Source: Mycobacterium sp. 852013-50091_SCH5140682 (GTDB taxonomy: Bacteria > Actinomycetota > Actinomycetes > Mycobacteriales > Mycobacteriaceae). From it: a stretch of 64,000 nucleotides of DNA. Shown one piece after another: positions 9,056-18,181 of the stretch (positions are counted from its first letter, which is position 1; each line of letters opens with the position of its first letter). Where the stretch lies: contig NZ_LZTB01000035.1 of the NCBI RefSeq assembly GCF_001665685.1, forward strand, positions 62,001-126,000. Reading direction: 5' to 3'. The position numbers and the translations under genes were made by a program. The notes below the pieces were generated by a model. The model saw nothing but the letters and a program-made list of their open reading frames with translations, was not told the origin of the DNA and did no database searches.

Positions 9056-9318
9056 TATTGTCCTCAATTCTTACGGGCCTGCACCGGCATCTTCGGGCTC
9101 ATTTCTGCAAGCCTCGGCGAAGGATTAATTGCTGTCCGGCATCGGCTCTGACCGAGTGCGCCGTCGATGTCTTGCGCGACAAAAGTCGCCGCCGCTTTCT
9201 GCTCGACCGAAGGCACACTCGCCGCGTTCGCGGCACCGCCTGTTGCACGGCCCCGGTAGCTGATCGCTCTCGGCCTTGGCTTCGGCGGCCGCACGCAGGG
9301 CCGGGAAATCGATGGAAG

Positions 9319-10665
9319 TCACTGGTTCGTGGAGAGAATTTCTTCTTTCTCGGGCAACGTGAGCCCAGGTTTGGCTCCGAGGTCATAGCGGGGCCCGGTG
9401 GGCAACGTGTTGTGGAAAATCCGGCCGCCTTTAATCACGGTTTTGATTCGGTTGAGATCTTGCAAGATCGTGATATCGCTGAGTGGATCCCCTTCCACCA
9501 CGACCACATCTGCGAATTTTCCAGGCTCAAGGGTGCCCACCCGACCGGATAAGCCCATCATTTCGCCCGCGTCACGTGTTGCGGCCGATAAGGCTTCTCG
9601 AGGGGAGTATCCGAACATTTCCACGAAGTTTTGCAGGTCATGGGCGTACGTGCCGTGCGGCGTCCAGGCCAAGCCGAAGTCGCCGCCGGGGAGAACTTTG
9701 ACTCCGGCCTTACGCATCTTGGCGACGCTGGCAATGGTCTCGACCATCTCATCCTTGTAGCCCAGCCCGTCGAGTACGTCGGGGGTGAACCCGAATTCTG
9801 CGCCGTTCTTGTAGAGGCCCACCTGCCAGTGGATGGCCGGGGTCACGAAGATGCGGTGGCGTTCACGTTTGAGCAGATCAAGGGCCTCATCATCGAGGTA
9901 GTTGGCGTGACCGATGACGTCGAAACCAGCGGTCAGCGCCATCTTGACCGCGTCGGCCGAACGCGCGTGGCACAGCATCCGGAGGTTGCGACGATGGCCC
10001 TCGTCTGCCGCGGCGCTGGCCTCCTCTTGGGTGTAGGACAGTTCGCCCGGGAGGGTGCCCTCGGTCATGCCTTCGCCGTCGAGGTAGACCTTGACCGTGT
10101 CCGCGCCGCTCTTGCGCACCTTCCGGATGATCTTGCGAACCTCCCAAGGATTGTCGGCTAGGAGGGCCAGTCCATCCATACCCAGCTTGAGGTGATCGGG
10201 GTTCCAGTCCACCATCCCACCTGTCCCCATCACGTCGCGTCCGCAGGCTGCGTAGCGAGGGCCTGGTGCTTGTCCGCCGTCGATCGCGTTGCGTACGGCG
10301 ACGTCGACAGCGTGGAGTGAGCCGAAGCTGAACGCGGACGTGTACCCGCAACGCAGCATCGTACGGGCGTTCTCGACCGCATAAATTGTCGTTGCTTCCG
10401 GAGTGCAGTTCATGTCCAGGTCCGCCAGGCTGACCGCGTTGAAATAGGACAAGTGACTGTGCGCCTCGGTCATGCCTGGCATTACGAAACGCCCACCCAG
10501 GTCGAAGCGTGGAACCTCATCGCCAACATCATCGAAGCCATCCATGTGGCCGACGCGACGGATCTCATCGCCTTCGATCCAAACTGCGCCGTCCGGAATC
10601 ACCTCCTCGTCGGTGCCGATGAAGATGCGCCCGTGGGTGAGCAACATCGATTCTGGATTTAGCAT
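9319..10665 (-). CDS. Amidohydrolase-family metal-dependent hydrolase
   Basis: A 448-residue enzyme with the TIM-barrel amidohydrolase signature. His69 and His71 are in TEAHSHL, Lys192 (TVKVYLDG) is the likely carboxylated bridging lysine, and His233 (CHARS), His253 (GHANYL) and Asp329 (PGGDFG) complete a binuclear metal site. The C-terminal GTLEPGKFADVVVVEGDPL is the usual closing beta-sandwich. The ATG at 10665 has AGGAG 6 bases upstream; a start 21 bases earlier is possible. Relatives hydrolyse imidazolone, dipeptide or lactone bonds. Here it sits just downstream of a 2-oxoacid dehydrogenase operon, suggesting ring or amide opening ahead of oxoacid oxidation (inference). Confidence 0.9.
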   Translation of the reverse strand: MLNPESMLLTHGRIFIGTDEEVIPDGAVWIEGDEIRRVGHMDGFDDVGDEVPRFDLGGRFVMPGMTEAHSHLSYFNAVSLADLDMNCTPEATTIYAVENARTMLRCGYTSAFSFGSLHAVDVAVRNAIDGGQAPGPRYAACGRDVMGTGGMVDWNPDHLKLGMDGLALLADNPWEVRKIIRKVRKSGADTVKVYLDGEGMTEGTLPGELSYTQEEASAAADEGHRRNLRMLCHARSADAVKMALTAGFDVIGHANYLDDEALDLLKRERHRIFVTPAIHWQVGLYKNGAEFGFTPDVLDGLGYKDEMVETIASVAKMRKAGVKVLPGGDFGLAWTPHGTYAHDLQNFVEMFGYSPREALSAATRDAGEMMGLSGRVGTLEPGKFADVVVVEGDPLSDITILQDLNRIKTVIKGGRIFHNTLPTGPRYDLGAKPGLTLPEKEEILSTNQ

Positions 10666-10694
10666 GGGTGGCTCCTGACTTCTCAAACGGGTTT

Positions 10695-12134
10695 TTATAC
10701 AACGGGTTTGATGGTTTGGACTGTCGCTCTTCGACCGCTTCGGGCTGGGTGGTGCAATCCATAGCCGGCCGCGGATCGGGCCGCTTCCTGGACCTGTTCA
10801 GCGACAGTCGGATGTACGTGGATGATGTCGGAGAGGTCGGCGGCAGTCGCACCCATCTCAATGGCCACGACTCCTTCCGCGATTATTTCGCTGGCTTGCG
10901 GCCCAACTATGTGCAGGCCGAGAACCACACCGGTGTCCTTATCGGTGACCAATTGCACGACGCCGTTAGCCGCGCCGAGAGTCAATGCCCGCCCGTTGCT
11001 GGCGATCGGTACGGTCACCACCTCCGCTCCTTCGCGCTGCGCGTCGGCCGCGGTAAGACCGACGGTTGCAATCTCGGGGTCCGAGAACACGACTGCGGGT
11101 ATCGCCGCTGGATGGAACACTGTTCGGTCGCCACACAGAGCCGAAACCGCCACGAGCGCTTCGGCATAGCCCTTGTGCGCGAGTGCTGGACCTGGCGTGA
11201 CGTCACCGACCGCCGCGACGTGATTTCGAATCAGACGGTTCGGACCAACGTTGAGCAGTCCATCTGAACGTACTGGCACTCCCAGGCGATGCAATCCGAG
11301 CTCATCAGTATTGGGACGGCGTCCGACCGCGAGGACAACCTGGTCGGCCTCGACATCGATTTCCCCTGAATTGCCTACGACTTTCAAAATTCCATTGGCG
11401 TGTCCGACAACCTGCGATTCTGTGAGAACGGTGACGCCAAGATCGGTCAAACGCCGCACGACAGGCCGGACAAGCGCCGCGTCCAAGCCAGGTAGCACTC
11501 GGTCCGATGCCTCAACGAGTGTGACGCTGGCGCCGAGCTTGGCCAGCGCGGTGCCCAGCTCCACCCCGATGTAGCCCGCGCCGATCACGGCCAATGTGGC
11601 GGGAACATGGTCCAAATTCAGTGCACTGGTGCTGTCCAGCACTGTCACATGATCGACTGCGAGCTCAGGCACTTGTGCGGGACGGGATCCTGTGGCGATG
11701 ACAACGTCATTGAACTCCACGAACCGCGCGTGCCCGTCAGAAGTGCGGATGACCGCCTGATCGGGCCGTGTGAAGCGAACCTCGCCGGCGCTTACGTCCA
11801 CGTTGGCCGCCTTCATCAGACCCGTGACGCCGTCGGCGAGAGCGGTGATGATCTCGTTCTTGTGCTGCCGGAAAGCGGCGAGGTCGACGCGTGCGACTTT
11901 CCGCATTGCTGGATGCCCAGCCGCACTGTGTGCAAGATGAGCAAGCTCGATTAGCGCCTTCGACGGGATACAACCGCGACGCAAGCACACACCGCCGAGC
12001 CCGTTGACGCCGTCTCGATCGACGAGCATCACGCCTCTGCCCCGACCGCCGGCATGCAAGGCGGCCGCATAGCCGGCAGGACCGCCACCAACGACAAGGA
12101 GGTCCACAGGTTCTGCAATTTCTCCGACTACCAT
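10695..12134 (-). CDS. Dihydrolipoyl dehydrogenase (E3 of 2-oxoacid dehydrogenase)
   Basis: A 479-residue flavoprotein disulfide oxidoreductase that reoxidises dihydrolipoamide with NAD. FAD binding is GGGPAG at 16-21. The redox disulfide is Cys50/Cys55 in GGVCLRRGCIPSKAL. A second Rossmann motif is VIGAGYIGVELG, followed by GDVTPGPALAHKG. The catalytic His/Glu pair is in HVHPTVAEQ near the C-terminus. Its ATG follows the E2 stop codon directly (TGA then ATG), so translation is coupled. It is the last gene of the E1 alpha, E1 beta, E2, E3 set. Confidence 0.95.
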   Translation of the reverse strand: MVVGEIAEPVDLLVVGGGPAGYAAALHAGGRGRGVMLVDRDGVNGLGGVCLRRGCIPSKALIELAHLAHSAAGHPAMRKVARVDLAAFRQHKNEIITALADGVTGLMKAANVDVSAGEVRFTRPDQAVIRTSDGHARFVEFNDVVIATGSRPAQVPELAVDHVTVLDSTSALNLDHVPATLAVIGAGYIGVELGTALAKLGASVTLVEASDRVLPGLDAALVRPVVRRLTDLGVTVLTESQVVGHANGILKVVGNSGEIDVEADQVVLAVGRRPNTDELGLHRLGVPVRSDGLLNVGPNRLIRNHVAAVGDVTPGPALAHKGYAEALVAVSALCGDRTVFHPAAIPAVVFSDPEIATVGLTAADAQREGAEVVTVPIASNGRALTLGAANGVVQLVTDKDTGVVLGLHIVGPQASEIIAEGVVAIEMGATAADLSDIIHVHPTVAEQVQEAARSAAGYGLHHPARSGRRATVQTIKPVV

Positions 12135-13472
12135 TCAGCGCTCCCCGAGCAGCAGCAGCGGGTTGCGAACCAGTTTTTCTATGGTGTTGACGAAAGCACC
12201 AAGGTCAGCACCGTCGATGACACGGTGGTCGGCGGCGACAGCAACTGGCAAAATGGGGCGCACGTTGGGCACTCCGTTCTCGGCCACAACCGCGTCCCTG
12301 GCTCTGCCGAAACCAGCGATGGCGACCTGCGGAGGCGCGATGAGCGGTGTACCGAGCCAAGCACCGAAGCTACCGAAATTGCTGATTGTGAAAGTGGCTC
12401 CCCTCGTCTCGTCTGGCCGCAGAACACGGTCACGGCCGGCTGAGACAAGCCGGTTCAGCTCCTGCGACAGCCCAGCGATCGAGTACTGTGACGCAGCTTT
12501 TACAACGGGAACCAGTAACCCATCCTGTGTTGCCGTTGCGATTCCGATGTCGGGCTGGGCGAAAAGTGTCAGTTCCTCGGCGTGCGAGTCATAGTTGGCA
12601 TTGAAGGTTGGATGTTCACGCAGCGCCGCAAGAACGATGCACACCAGCAAGGGCAGCAGGCTCATCTTGTCCCCTGGCGCTGCTAACCCCTGCAGGGCGG
12701 AACGCGCAGCGATCAGCGCAGCGGCGTCTATTTCTCGGTAGTCGGTGATGTGAGGAACCGAAAGAGTTGCCGTCATCGCCCGCGCGATCTGCCGTCGAAG
12801 GCCGCGCAAGGGTCGTTTCTCGACAACGCCGCGAGATGCCTCACCGCTGATCGCCGTGGGACGAGCAGGGTCGTAGGCGCCCTGCGCATTTCGCTGATCT
12901 TGCGTTGATCGACGGTGGATCGCTGCTCTGACGTCTCCAACTTCGATACGGCCGTTGGGTCCACTTCCCATGAGGCCTGCCAGGTCGACCCCTTGCTCGA
13001 TGGCGAACTTTCTCGTACTGGGCGCCGCCAACGCGCGTCGGTTCCGCGTGTCAACGCCGGGGTGCGATGGCGATTTCTGGCTGCCGGAGGGGGCGGACGG
13101 CGGATCGCCGCTTGGGAGTTGCGCGATGGAGTCGTCGGTGAGCCCTGACGACGCACTCGCCGCCCCCAAGGCGGCACCAGCAGGTCCTACGTTCATCAAC
13201 GATGGGTAGCCGACCGTACTGGCCGACTCCGATCCGATCTCATAGTCAAACAGGGTGTCTCCGACGGCCACGACGTCACCAGGTTCATGGGGTCGGCTCA
13301 TGAGCCGACCCGCCGTCGGCGCTGGCAATTCGACCTGAGCCTTCGCCGTCTCCACAATCACGACCGGCTGATCTGCTTCAACGGTGTCCCCGACGGCGAC
13401 AAGCCACTCAATGATCTCGGCCTCGGCCAAACCCTCGCCGACATCGGGCAATTTGAACGCGACGAGTGTCAT
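12135..13472 (-). CDS. Dihydrolipoamide acyltransferase (E2 of 2-oxoacid dehydrogenase)
   Basis: A 445-residue E2. Residues 1-75 form one lipoyl domain with Lys44 in ETAKA (the usual motif is ETDKA). A linker follows, then the E3-binding domain around 150-185 (STRKFAIEQGVDL, GPNGRIEVGDV). The catalytic domain runs from about 220 to 445 with ITDYREIDA and the active-site HRVIDGADLG. The start overlaps the E1 beta stop by 4 bases (ATGA). It transfers the acyl group from lipoyl-lysine to CoA and forms the core of the complex. One lipoyl domain is typical of branched-chain-type E2. Confidence 0.94.
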   Translation of the reverse strand: MTLVAFKLPDVGEGLAEAEIIEWLVAVGDTVEADQPVVIVETAKAQVELPAPTAGRLMSRPHEPGDVVAVGDTLFDYEIGSESASTVGYPSLMNVGPAGAALGAASASSGLTDDSIAQLPSGDPPSAPSGSQKSPSHPGVDTRNRRALAAPSTRKFAIEQGVDLAGLMGSGPNGRIEVGDVRAAIHRRSTQDQRNAQGAYDPARPTAISGEASRGVVEKRPLRGLRRQIARAMTATLSVPHITDYREIDAAALIAARSALQGLAAPGDKMSLLPLLVCIVLAALREHPTFNANYDSHAEELTLFAQPDIGIATATQDGLLVPVVKAASQYSIAGLSQELNRLVSAGRDRVLRPDETRGATFTISNFGSFGAWLGTPLIAPPQVAIAGFGRARDAVVAENGVPNVRPILPVAVAADHRVIDGADLGAFVNTIEKLVRNPLLLLGER

Positions 13473-14446
13473 GCCTTCACCGTTGCCCGGATGGCATCCA
13501 CAACTCGTCCAACGCTGGGTATATATAGGTCTTCGATGCGCCCGGGCGGGTAGGGAGTGTCAGGCGACGCGACGCGGGCGACCGGTGCCTCCAGTGAGTA
13601 GAAGGCTCCCTCAGTCACCGTTGCGACTATCTCAGCGCCGAAACCTGCGGTGAGCGGAGCCTCGTGTACGACAACGCACCGACCGGTCGAGGAGACCGCG
13701 GCCACCAGGCCTGCCTCGTCTAACGGGACCAGCGTTCGCAAGTCCACTACCGCCGCCGAAATACCCTCCTCCGCCACGAGATCGGCCGCCTTCTCCGCGA
13801 TGTGCACGGCGGCGCTCCAGGCCACGATCGTCACGTCGTCGCCTTCCCGAGCCATGCGAAGCCGACCAAACGGCACTCGTGCTTCACCTTCGGGAACTTC
13901 ACCGCTCACGAGGCGATAGCCGCGAAGCGGCTCGCAGAACAACACCGGGTCCGGTGACCGGACCGCCGTTTGCAGCAGACCTTTGGCGTCGGCCGACGTG
14001 GCTGGCATCACCACCGACAGTCCAGGACTCTGGACGAACTGTGCTTCTAACGCTTCGGAATGCAGCTCTGGAGTCCGGACGCCGCCGCCGAAAGGTGCAC
14101 GGATGACCACCGGCATAGGAAGTCGCCCCTGGGAGCGATATCGCATCCGAGCAAGCTGTGAACCGATCTGATGAAACGCCTGGTGACTGAATCCGAGGAA
14201 TTGAAGTTCTGCGATCGGCACGAACCCCGCGACTGCGAGACCTATAGCTGCTCCTACGATCGCCGCCTCCGCCAGCGGCATGTCGACGACCCGGTCAGGG
14301 CCGAACTCATCCAGCAACCCGTCAGTAGCGCGGAAGACGCCTCCCAAATGCCCGATGTCTTGACCGAGAATCATTGTGCGTGGATCGCGCTCCAGCTCGC
14401 CGCGGAGGGCTTCGTTGATGGCCTGCACCATGTTTCGTCGGCTCAT
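13469..14446 (-). CDS. 2-oxoacid dehydrogenase E1 component, beta subunit
   Basis: A 325-residue transketolase-type beta subunit: GQDIGHLGGVFRATDGL, FGPDRVVDMPLAEAAIVG, then PIAELQFLGFSHQAF and GGGVRTPELHSEALEA. The C-terminal transketolase domain contains VVVHEAPLTAGFGAEIVA. The frame is open to 14500, but the ATG at 14446 overlaps the E1 alpha stop by 4 bases and starts the usual MSRRNMVQAINEAL. With E1 alpha it decarboxylates a 2-oxoacid on thiamine diphosphate. Similarity is to the branched-chain (BkdB) type. Confidence 0.93.
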   Translation of the reverse strand: MSRRNMVQAINEALRGELERDPRTMILGQDIGHLGGVFRATDGLLDEFGPDRVVDMPLAEAAIVGAAIGLAVAGFVPIAELQFLGFSHQAFHQIGSQLARMRYRSQGRLPMPVVIRAPFGGGVRTPELHSEALEAQFVQSPGLSVVMPATSADAKGLLQTAVRSPDPVLFCEPLRGYRLVSGEVPEGEARVPFGRLRMAREGDDVTIVAWSAAVHIAEKAADLVAEEGISAAVVDLRTLVPLDEAGLVAAVSSTGRCVVVHEAPLTAGFGAEIVATVTEGAFYSLEAPVARVASPDTPYPPGRIEDLYIPSVGRVVDAIRATVKA

Positions 14447-15531
14447 TGCGCGCCCTCCTGCGCAAGCAACGCATCCCGCTGCAGGCGCAACCGCGACCAC
14501 GGTTCAGCTGTGACATGCTCGAACAGATGGTCCACGCCAGGAGCTTCGACGCTCTCCATCAGTTGTATGGCTGCGTCGATACGTTCGTTGATGCGCACTC
14601 GCACATCTGCTTCACGTTCGTCGTCCCACAGCTGGCGTGCTTGCAGGTAGGCCAGCGCCCGCTCAATAGGATCGCGCTCAAGCCAGGAAGCGACTTCCTC
14701 GGCGCTGCGGTAGCGCGTTGAGTCATCGGCGGTGTTGTGGTCACCGATGCGGTAGGTCACCGATTCGACCAGCGATGGACCATCACCAGCGCGCGCACGA
14801 GCGACAGCGTGGGATACCACCTCATGGACAGCGAGTAGATCGTTGCCGTCAACGACGATTCCGGGCATTCCGTAGCCCGGGGCGCGCGCCGCGAGGTTTG
14901 CCGCCGCGGATTGCCGCGAACGTGGCGTCGATATCGCCCACCCATTATTCTGCAGGAAGAACACGACAGGCGCGCGCAAAGTCCCCGCCAGATTGCAGGC
15001 CTCGTGAGAATCACCCTCAGACGAGGCTCCGTCGCCGAAAAACACCAAGACGACCCCGTCACTTCCCTTCCGCTGCAGGCCCCATGCAAGACCGACGGCT
15101 TGCGGCAACTGCGCCGCGAGCCCGATCTGCATAGGCATCACGTTGGTGCCTTCGGGCGCTGCGTTTCCCCGCGGATCGCCAAGGTGGGTGAGCATGAAGT
15201 TCTCAAGAGGAAGACCCTGCCGCAGCAGCGCCGGCAACTCTCGGTACTGCGGCACCACCCAATCTCGGACCGGATCTAGAGCAAACGCAGCGCCCACCAC
15301 GGATGCTTCCTGCCCATGCACCGGCGAGAACGTCCCGAAGCGGCCCTGACGCTGCAGACTAAACGCCTTCTCGTCGAAGGCTCGGGAGAACTTCATGTAC
15401 TCCAACGCCTCCTGCAGTTCAACGGGCGACATCGAGGTGTCGACAGCGGACAGGTCACTGCAGGCGGCAAGCAACGACCACGGCTCGGCAGTGCCGACTG
15501 CGGCCGGAAACTGCGGAGATAGCTGGGGCAT
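14443..15531 (-). CDS. 2-oxoacid dehydrogenase E1 component, alpha subunit
   Basis: A 362-residue E1 alpha. The thiamine diphosphate/Mg motif GDGASSEGDSHEACNLAG and following NNGW are intact. SRAFDEKAFSLQRQGRFGTF and YRIGDHNTADDSTRYR resemble branched-chain 2-oxoacid dehydrogenases more than pyruvate dehydrogenase. The ATG at 15531 has GGAAAGG 5 bases upstream, so I prefer it to the ATG 13 codons earlier. It is the first gene of the minus-strand E1-E2-E3 operon. The catabolic neighbourhood suggests the substrate is a pathway-derived oxoacid rather than valine or isoleucine, but that is inference. Confidence 0.93.
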   Translation of the reverse strand: MPQLSPQFPAAVGTAEPWSLLAACSDLSAVDTSMSPVELQEALEYMKFSRAFDEKAFSLQRQGRFGTFSPVHGQEASVVGAAFALDPVRDWVVPQYRELPALLRQGLPLENFMLTHLGDPRGNAAPEGTNVMPMQIGLAAQLPQAVGLAWGLQRKGSDGVVLVFFGDGASSEGDSHEACNLAGTLRAPVVFFLQNNGWAISTPRSRQSAAANLAARAPGYGMPGIVVDGNDLLAVHEVVSHAVARARAGDGPSLVESVTYRIGDHNTADDSTRYRSAEEVASWLERDPIERALAYLQARQLWDDEREADVRVRINERIDAAIQLMESVEAPGVDHLFEHVTAEPWSRLRLQRDALLAQEGAQ

Positions 15532-16357
15532 TGTGACCTTTCCGAGAATCATCCATCGCTGAACGAGCAATGCCAGGATGCTGAAGCGTCGCTCTATGTG
15601 ACGAGGGCAGCTGATCGCGTCATGGCTCAGAACCGTTCAGCTGGTTCGACGTTCCTTCGAGGGTGCCGCCAAACCTCGACTACATCGCTTCCAGCGTGAT
15701 GGCTATCACTTGTGTGTCGAACTAGTGTTGCCCTCGCCCACCCTTCGGTCAATCGCACATTTGCTAACAGGGTTATCCGAAAAATGGATACAGCAGAACG
15801 CTTAGGGAGCCACTAGACGCGGAGCGCCAGAGCGGCGAAGAGCTCACCCCACCTGTTCTAAGCCCTAACGCCCCCGGACCCGCCCAGCGGCAAGTTCACC
15901 TTCTTAGACATACGGATTCAGATCACCCCGCCAGTGGGACACCGGACACGGCCGAACTTCATCGATTTACCACAGGTGCCAGATTCGACCGCTTTGACAC
16001 TTCCCTTCGCGCCAATCAGCCTGTCTACCAGCGCACTTGACGTGGCTGTCGCCGGGACGGGACGGTAGATGAGCAGATTATACCGAAAACGGATGACCTG
16101 CATCGCGATTCGACTGGTTTACCTGCGCGCCTACCGGACCTATCGTTCATCTCGTGAAGGCGATGCCCGCACCCGAGCCGAGCCCGATTCCCGCTTAGGC
16201 CTTGTGTCTTCGGCACTGGGCCAAAGCGACGGTCGCCATGCTGTTCAGCGAAGTCGTTTGCTCTGTTGGACCCGCGCGTTCTACGGGCCCGACCGCAGCG
16301 ACACTTTCCCCTGCCCACAACAGCTTTCACACAAACCCAACGACAAAGGAGAAACCT
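15532..16357 (+). other. Long intergenic region between divergent catabolic operons
   Basis: About 830 bases separate the start of the E1 alpha operon (minus) from the cupin gene (plus). Open frames here have no ribosome-binding sites or domains. It should hold both promoters; a dyad with LysR-box geometry at 15774-15790 is listed separately. Confidence 0.5.
15774..15790. promoter_or_regulatory. Candidate LysR-type binding site (T-N11-A dyad)
   Basis: The sequence TATCCGAAAAATGGATA has perfect 5-base arms (TATCC/GGATA) around a 7-base AT-rich centre and contains T-N11-A, the classic LysR box form. It lies about 240 bases upstream of the E1 alpha start and 570 bases before the cupin gene, in the region between two operons flanked by LysR genes. 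Binding is inferred only from geometry. Confidence 0.4.
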
Positions 16358-16852
16358 GTGAGTGCCACCGTTCCCGTGTCCCTCGACATCCCGCTGGAGA
16401 TCGCAGTCGATGCGATGCCAGACGACGACCGCGTGTGGGTACCTCAGTCGCCCGGCGTATTCTTCCGACCATTGTTCCTCAACACGATCACCGGTCAGTG
16501 GTGCAATCTGTTGAAAGTCACCAAAACCGGGGTCGTCTCACGGCATCGCCATCCTGGGATCGTGGTCGGCTACGTGCTTGAAGGCGAGTGGAAGTACGAC
16601 GAGCACGATTGGGTCGCACGCAAAGGAGGGTTCGTCTACGAGCCACCCGGCGAGATCCACACCCTGCGCGTACCCGAACACTGCACCGGCGAGATGATCA
16701 CGTTCTTCAACGTCACCGGGGCACTGGTCTACCTAGACGACCAAGATCGTCAAGTGGGCTACGAGGACGTATTCACCAAGCTAGAGATGTGCCGGCGTCA
16801 CTACGAGCAAAACGGCTTGGGAGCCGACTATGTGGAGCAGTTCCGCCGCTGA
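16358..16852 (+). CDS. Cupin protein, 2,4'-dihydroxyacetophenone dioxygenase-like
   Basis: A 164-residue single-cupin protein. Metal ligands are visible as His63 and His65 (SRHRHPG), Glu75 (VLEGEW) and His101 (EPPGEIHTL), matching the two cupin motifs. ITGQWCNLLKV and the C-terminal YEDVFTKLEMC...LGADYVEQF pattern resemble proteins annotated as 2,4'-dihydroxyacetophenone dioxygenase family. The GTG at 16358 is chosen because AAAGGAG lies 6 bases upstream; the frame is open earlier without a better start. Oxidative C-C cleavage is the likely chemistry. A LysR gene follows 21 bases downstream, probably co-transcribed. Confidence 0.82.
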   Translation: MSATVPVSLDIPLEIAVDAMPDDDRVWVPQSPGVFFRPLFLNTITGQWCNLLKVTKTGVVSRHRHPGIVVGYVLEGEWKYDEHDWVARKGGFVYEPPGEIHTLRVPEHCTGEMITFFNVTGALVYLDDQDRQVGYEDVFTKLEMCRRHYEQNGLGADYVEQFRR

Positions 16853-16873
16853 CGCCACAGGCAGGAGAGCTGC

Positions 16874-17821
16874 ATGCTTAACGACCGGCTCGCGGGTCTA
16901 AAGGTCGATCGGCTTCGCACGTTCGACGCGGTCGTTCGGCATGGCAGCTTCTCCGCTGCGGCAGAGGCTCTATTCCTTCCACAGCCTCGGGTGAGCCAGC
17001 ACATCGCCGATCTTGAGCGGTTGTTCGGTGTTCAGCTCTTCGATCGCTCGCGACATCCGGTCATGCTTACGGACAACGGTCGCCGCCTACACCCACACGT
17101 CCAAGCGGTACTCGATGAGTTGACGGCCGCTCAGCGCAATCTTCCCAATGCGGGCGGCCTTCTTGGCGGCACCGTTGTCGTCGGAATGTACCCGTCGGCA
17201 GCCGCGCACTGCTACGCAGAAGTGGTGCGCCACTTGAAACAGACCCAGCCCGGTGTCGAGGTGCTGCTCTGGGAGGGAGCCACCCTTGAGCTCGACGCAG
17301 CGCTGGTGGCAGGGGACATCGATCTCGCCATCCGGCCGAGCCTGCCGACACCAGAACATGTCGATCGGCTTGGATGTGAAATGCTATGGAGTGAGCCGCT
17401 CGTCGCTGTATTCTCGGTCGACGATTCTCCGCCGCCCCGGAGCGGGATTGCCCTGACTGACCTTAAAGATCGCACACTCATCACCGTCGGGGAAGCCCAC
17501 GGCCCCAGTACCCGAATTGCTGGTTTGGATGGCACGGCAGCGCTGGAGACTGCGGGCCTCTTAGGGGCCGTAGCGTATCGCACGAACCAGCCGCAGACGC
17601 TGGTGTCCATGGTCCGATCAGGTTTAGGCATCGGAATCACCAATCAGCTGGCGGCACAAACCAGTAACCACGATGGCGTGTGCATTGTTCCGCTGGTTGG
17701 TCAAGGATGCAACCGCGAGGTCGCACTGTGGTGGCGCTCGCGAGCACCGCTGTCCGCATCAGTGGCGGCGGTAGCTGAAGCATGCCAGTGCATGACTATC
17801 CCTTTGATCCCAAGGGCCTAA
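16874..17821 (+). CDS. LysR-family transcriptional regulator
   Basis: A 315-residue LysR protein. The winged HTH covers residues 10-70 (FDAVVRHGSFSAAAEAL, RVSQHIADLERLFG, LFDRSRHPVMLT), followed by a co-inducer domain with AIRPSLP and TNQPQTLVSMVRSGLGIGIT. It is related to the LysR at 7341. GGAGAG lies 7 bases before the ATG. It probably shares a transcript with the cupin gene and may regulate it and the divergent E1-E2-E3 operon. Confidence 0.92.
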   Translation: MLNDRLAGLKVDRLRTFDAVVRHGSFSAAAEALFLPQPRVSQHIADLERLFGVQLFDRSRHPVMLTDNGRRLHPHVQAVLDELTAAQRNLPNAGGLLGGTVVVGMYPSAAAHCYAEVVRHLKQTQPGVEVLLWEGATLELDAALVAGDIDLAIRPSLPTPEHVDRLGCEMLWSEPLVAVFSVDDSPPPRSGIALTDLKDRTLITVGEAHGPSTRIAGLDGTAALETAGLLGAVAYRTNQPQTLVSMVRSGLGIGITNQLAAQTSNHDGVCIVPLVGQGCNREVALWWRSRAPLSASVAAVAEACQCMTIPLIPRA

Positions 17822-18181
17822 GCGACTGAAAAGGGAGCGGCGGCGGGCGGGATTACCCCTACCCCTAATACCGTGAACGAAGTCCCATGCTCGGCGCAAC
17901 GTAGTCGGCATTGCATCGACTCCGAGGATCACGCAGATCCACAGCGATGCGGCCGCCAGCGGATTATCTAAACGGTCAGGAAACGAACACTTTTGAGTTT
18001 GACCGCTCTTGGAAGCCGCCGGTATCTGACTCCGTGTGCGCTTGCAGCCTCGCTTGAACTGGTCACTGATGGCGAGTCGGGCAACATCGTGAGCAAGCCA
18101 GGTAAGTCCGCGATTGCATGGTCGACAGCGTTGCACATCCGAGCTGCCTCACCGTTGTCGCCTGGCATAGATGCCCAACCC
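17822..18181 (+). other. Intergenic region between convergent genes
   Basis: The LysR gene (plus) and the alpha/beta hydrolase (minus) converge here. No open frame looks genuine, and I see no T-rich terminator or repeat. Confidence 0.4.
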
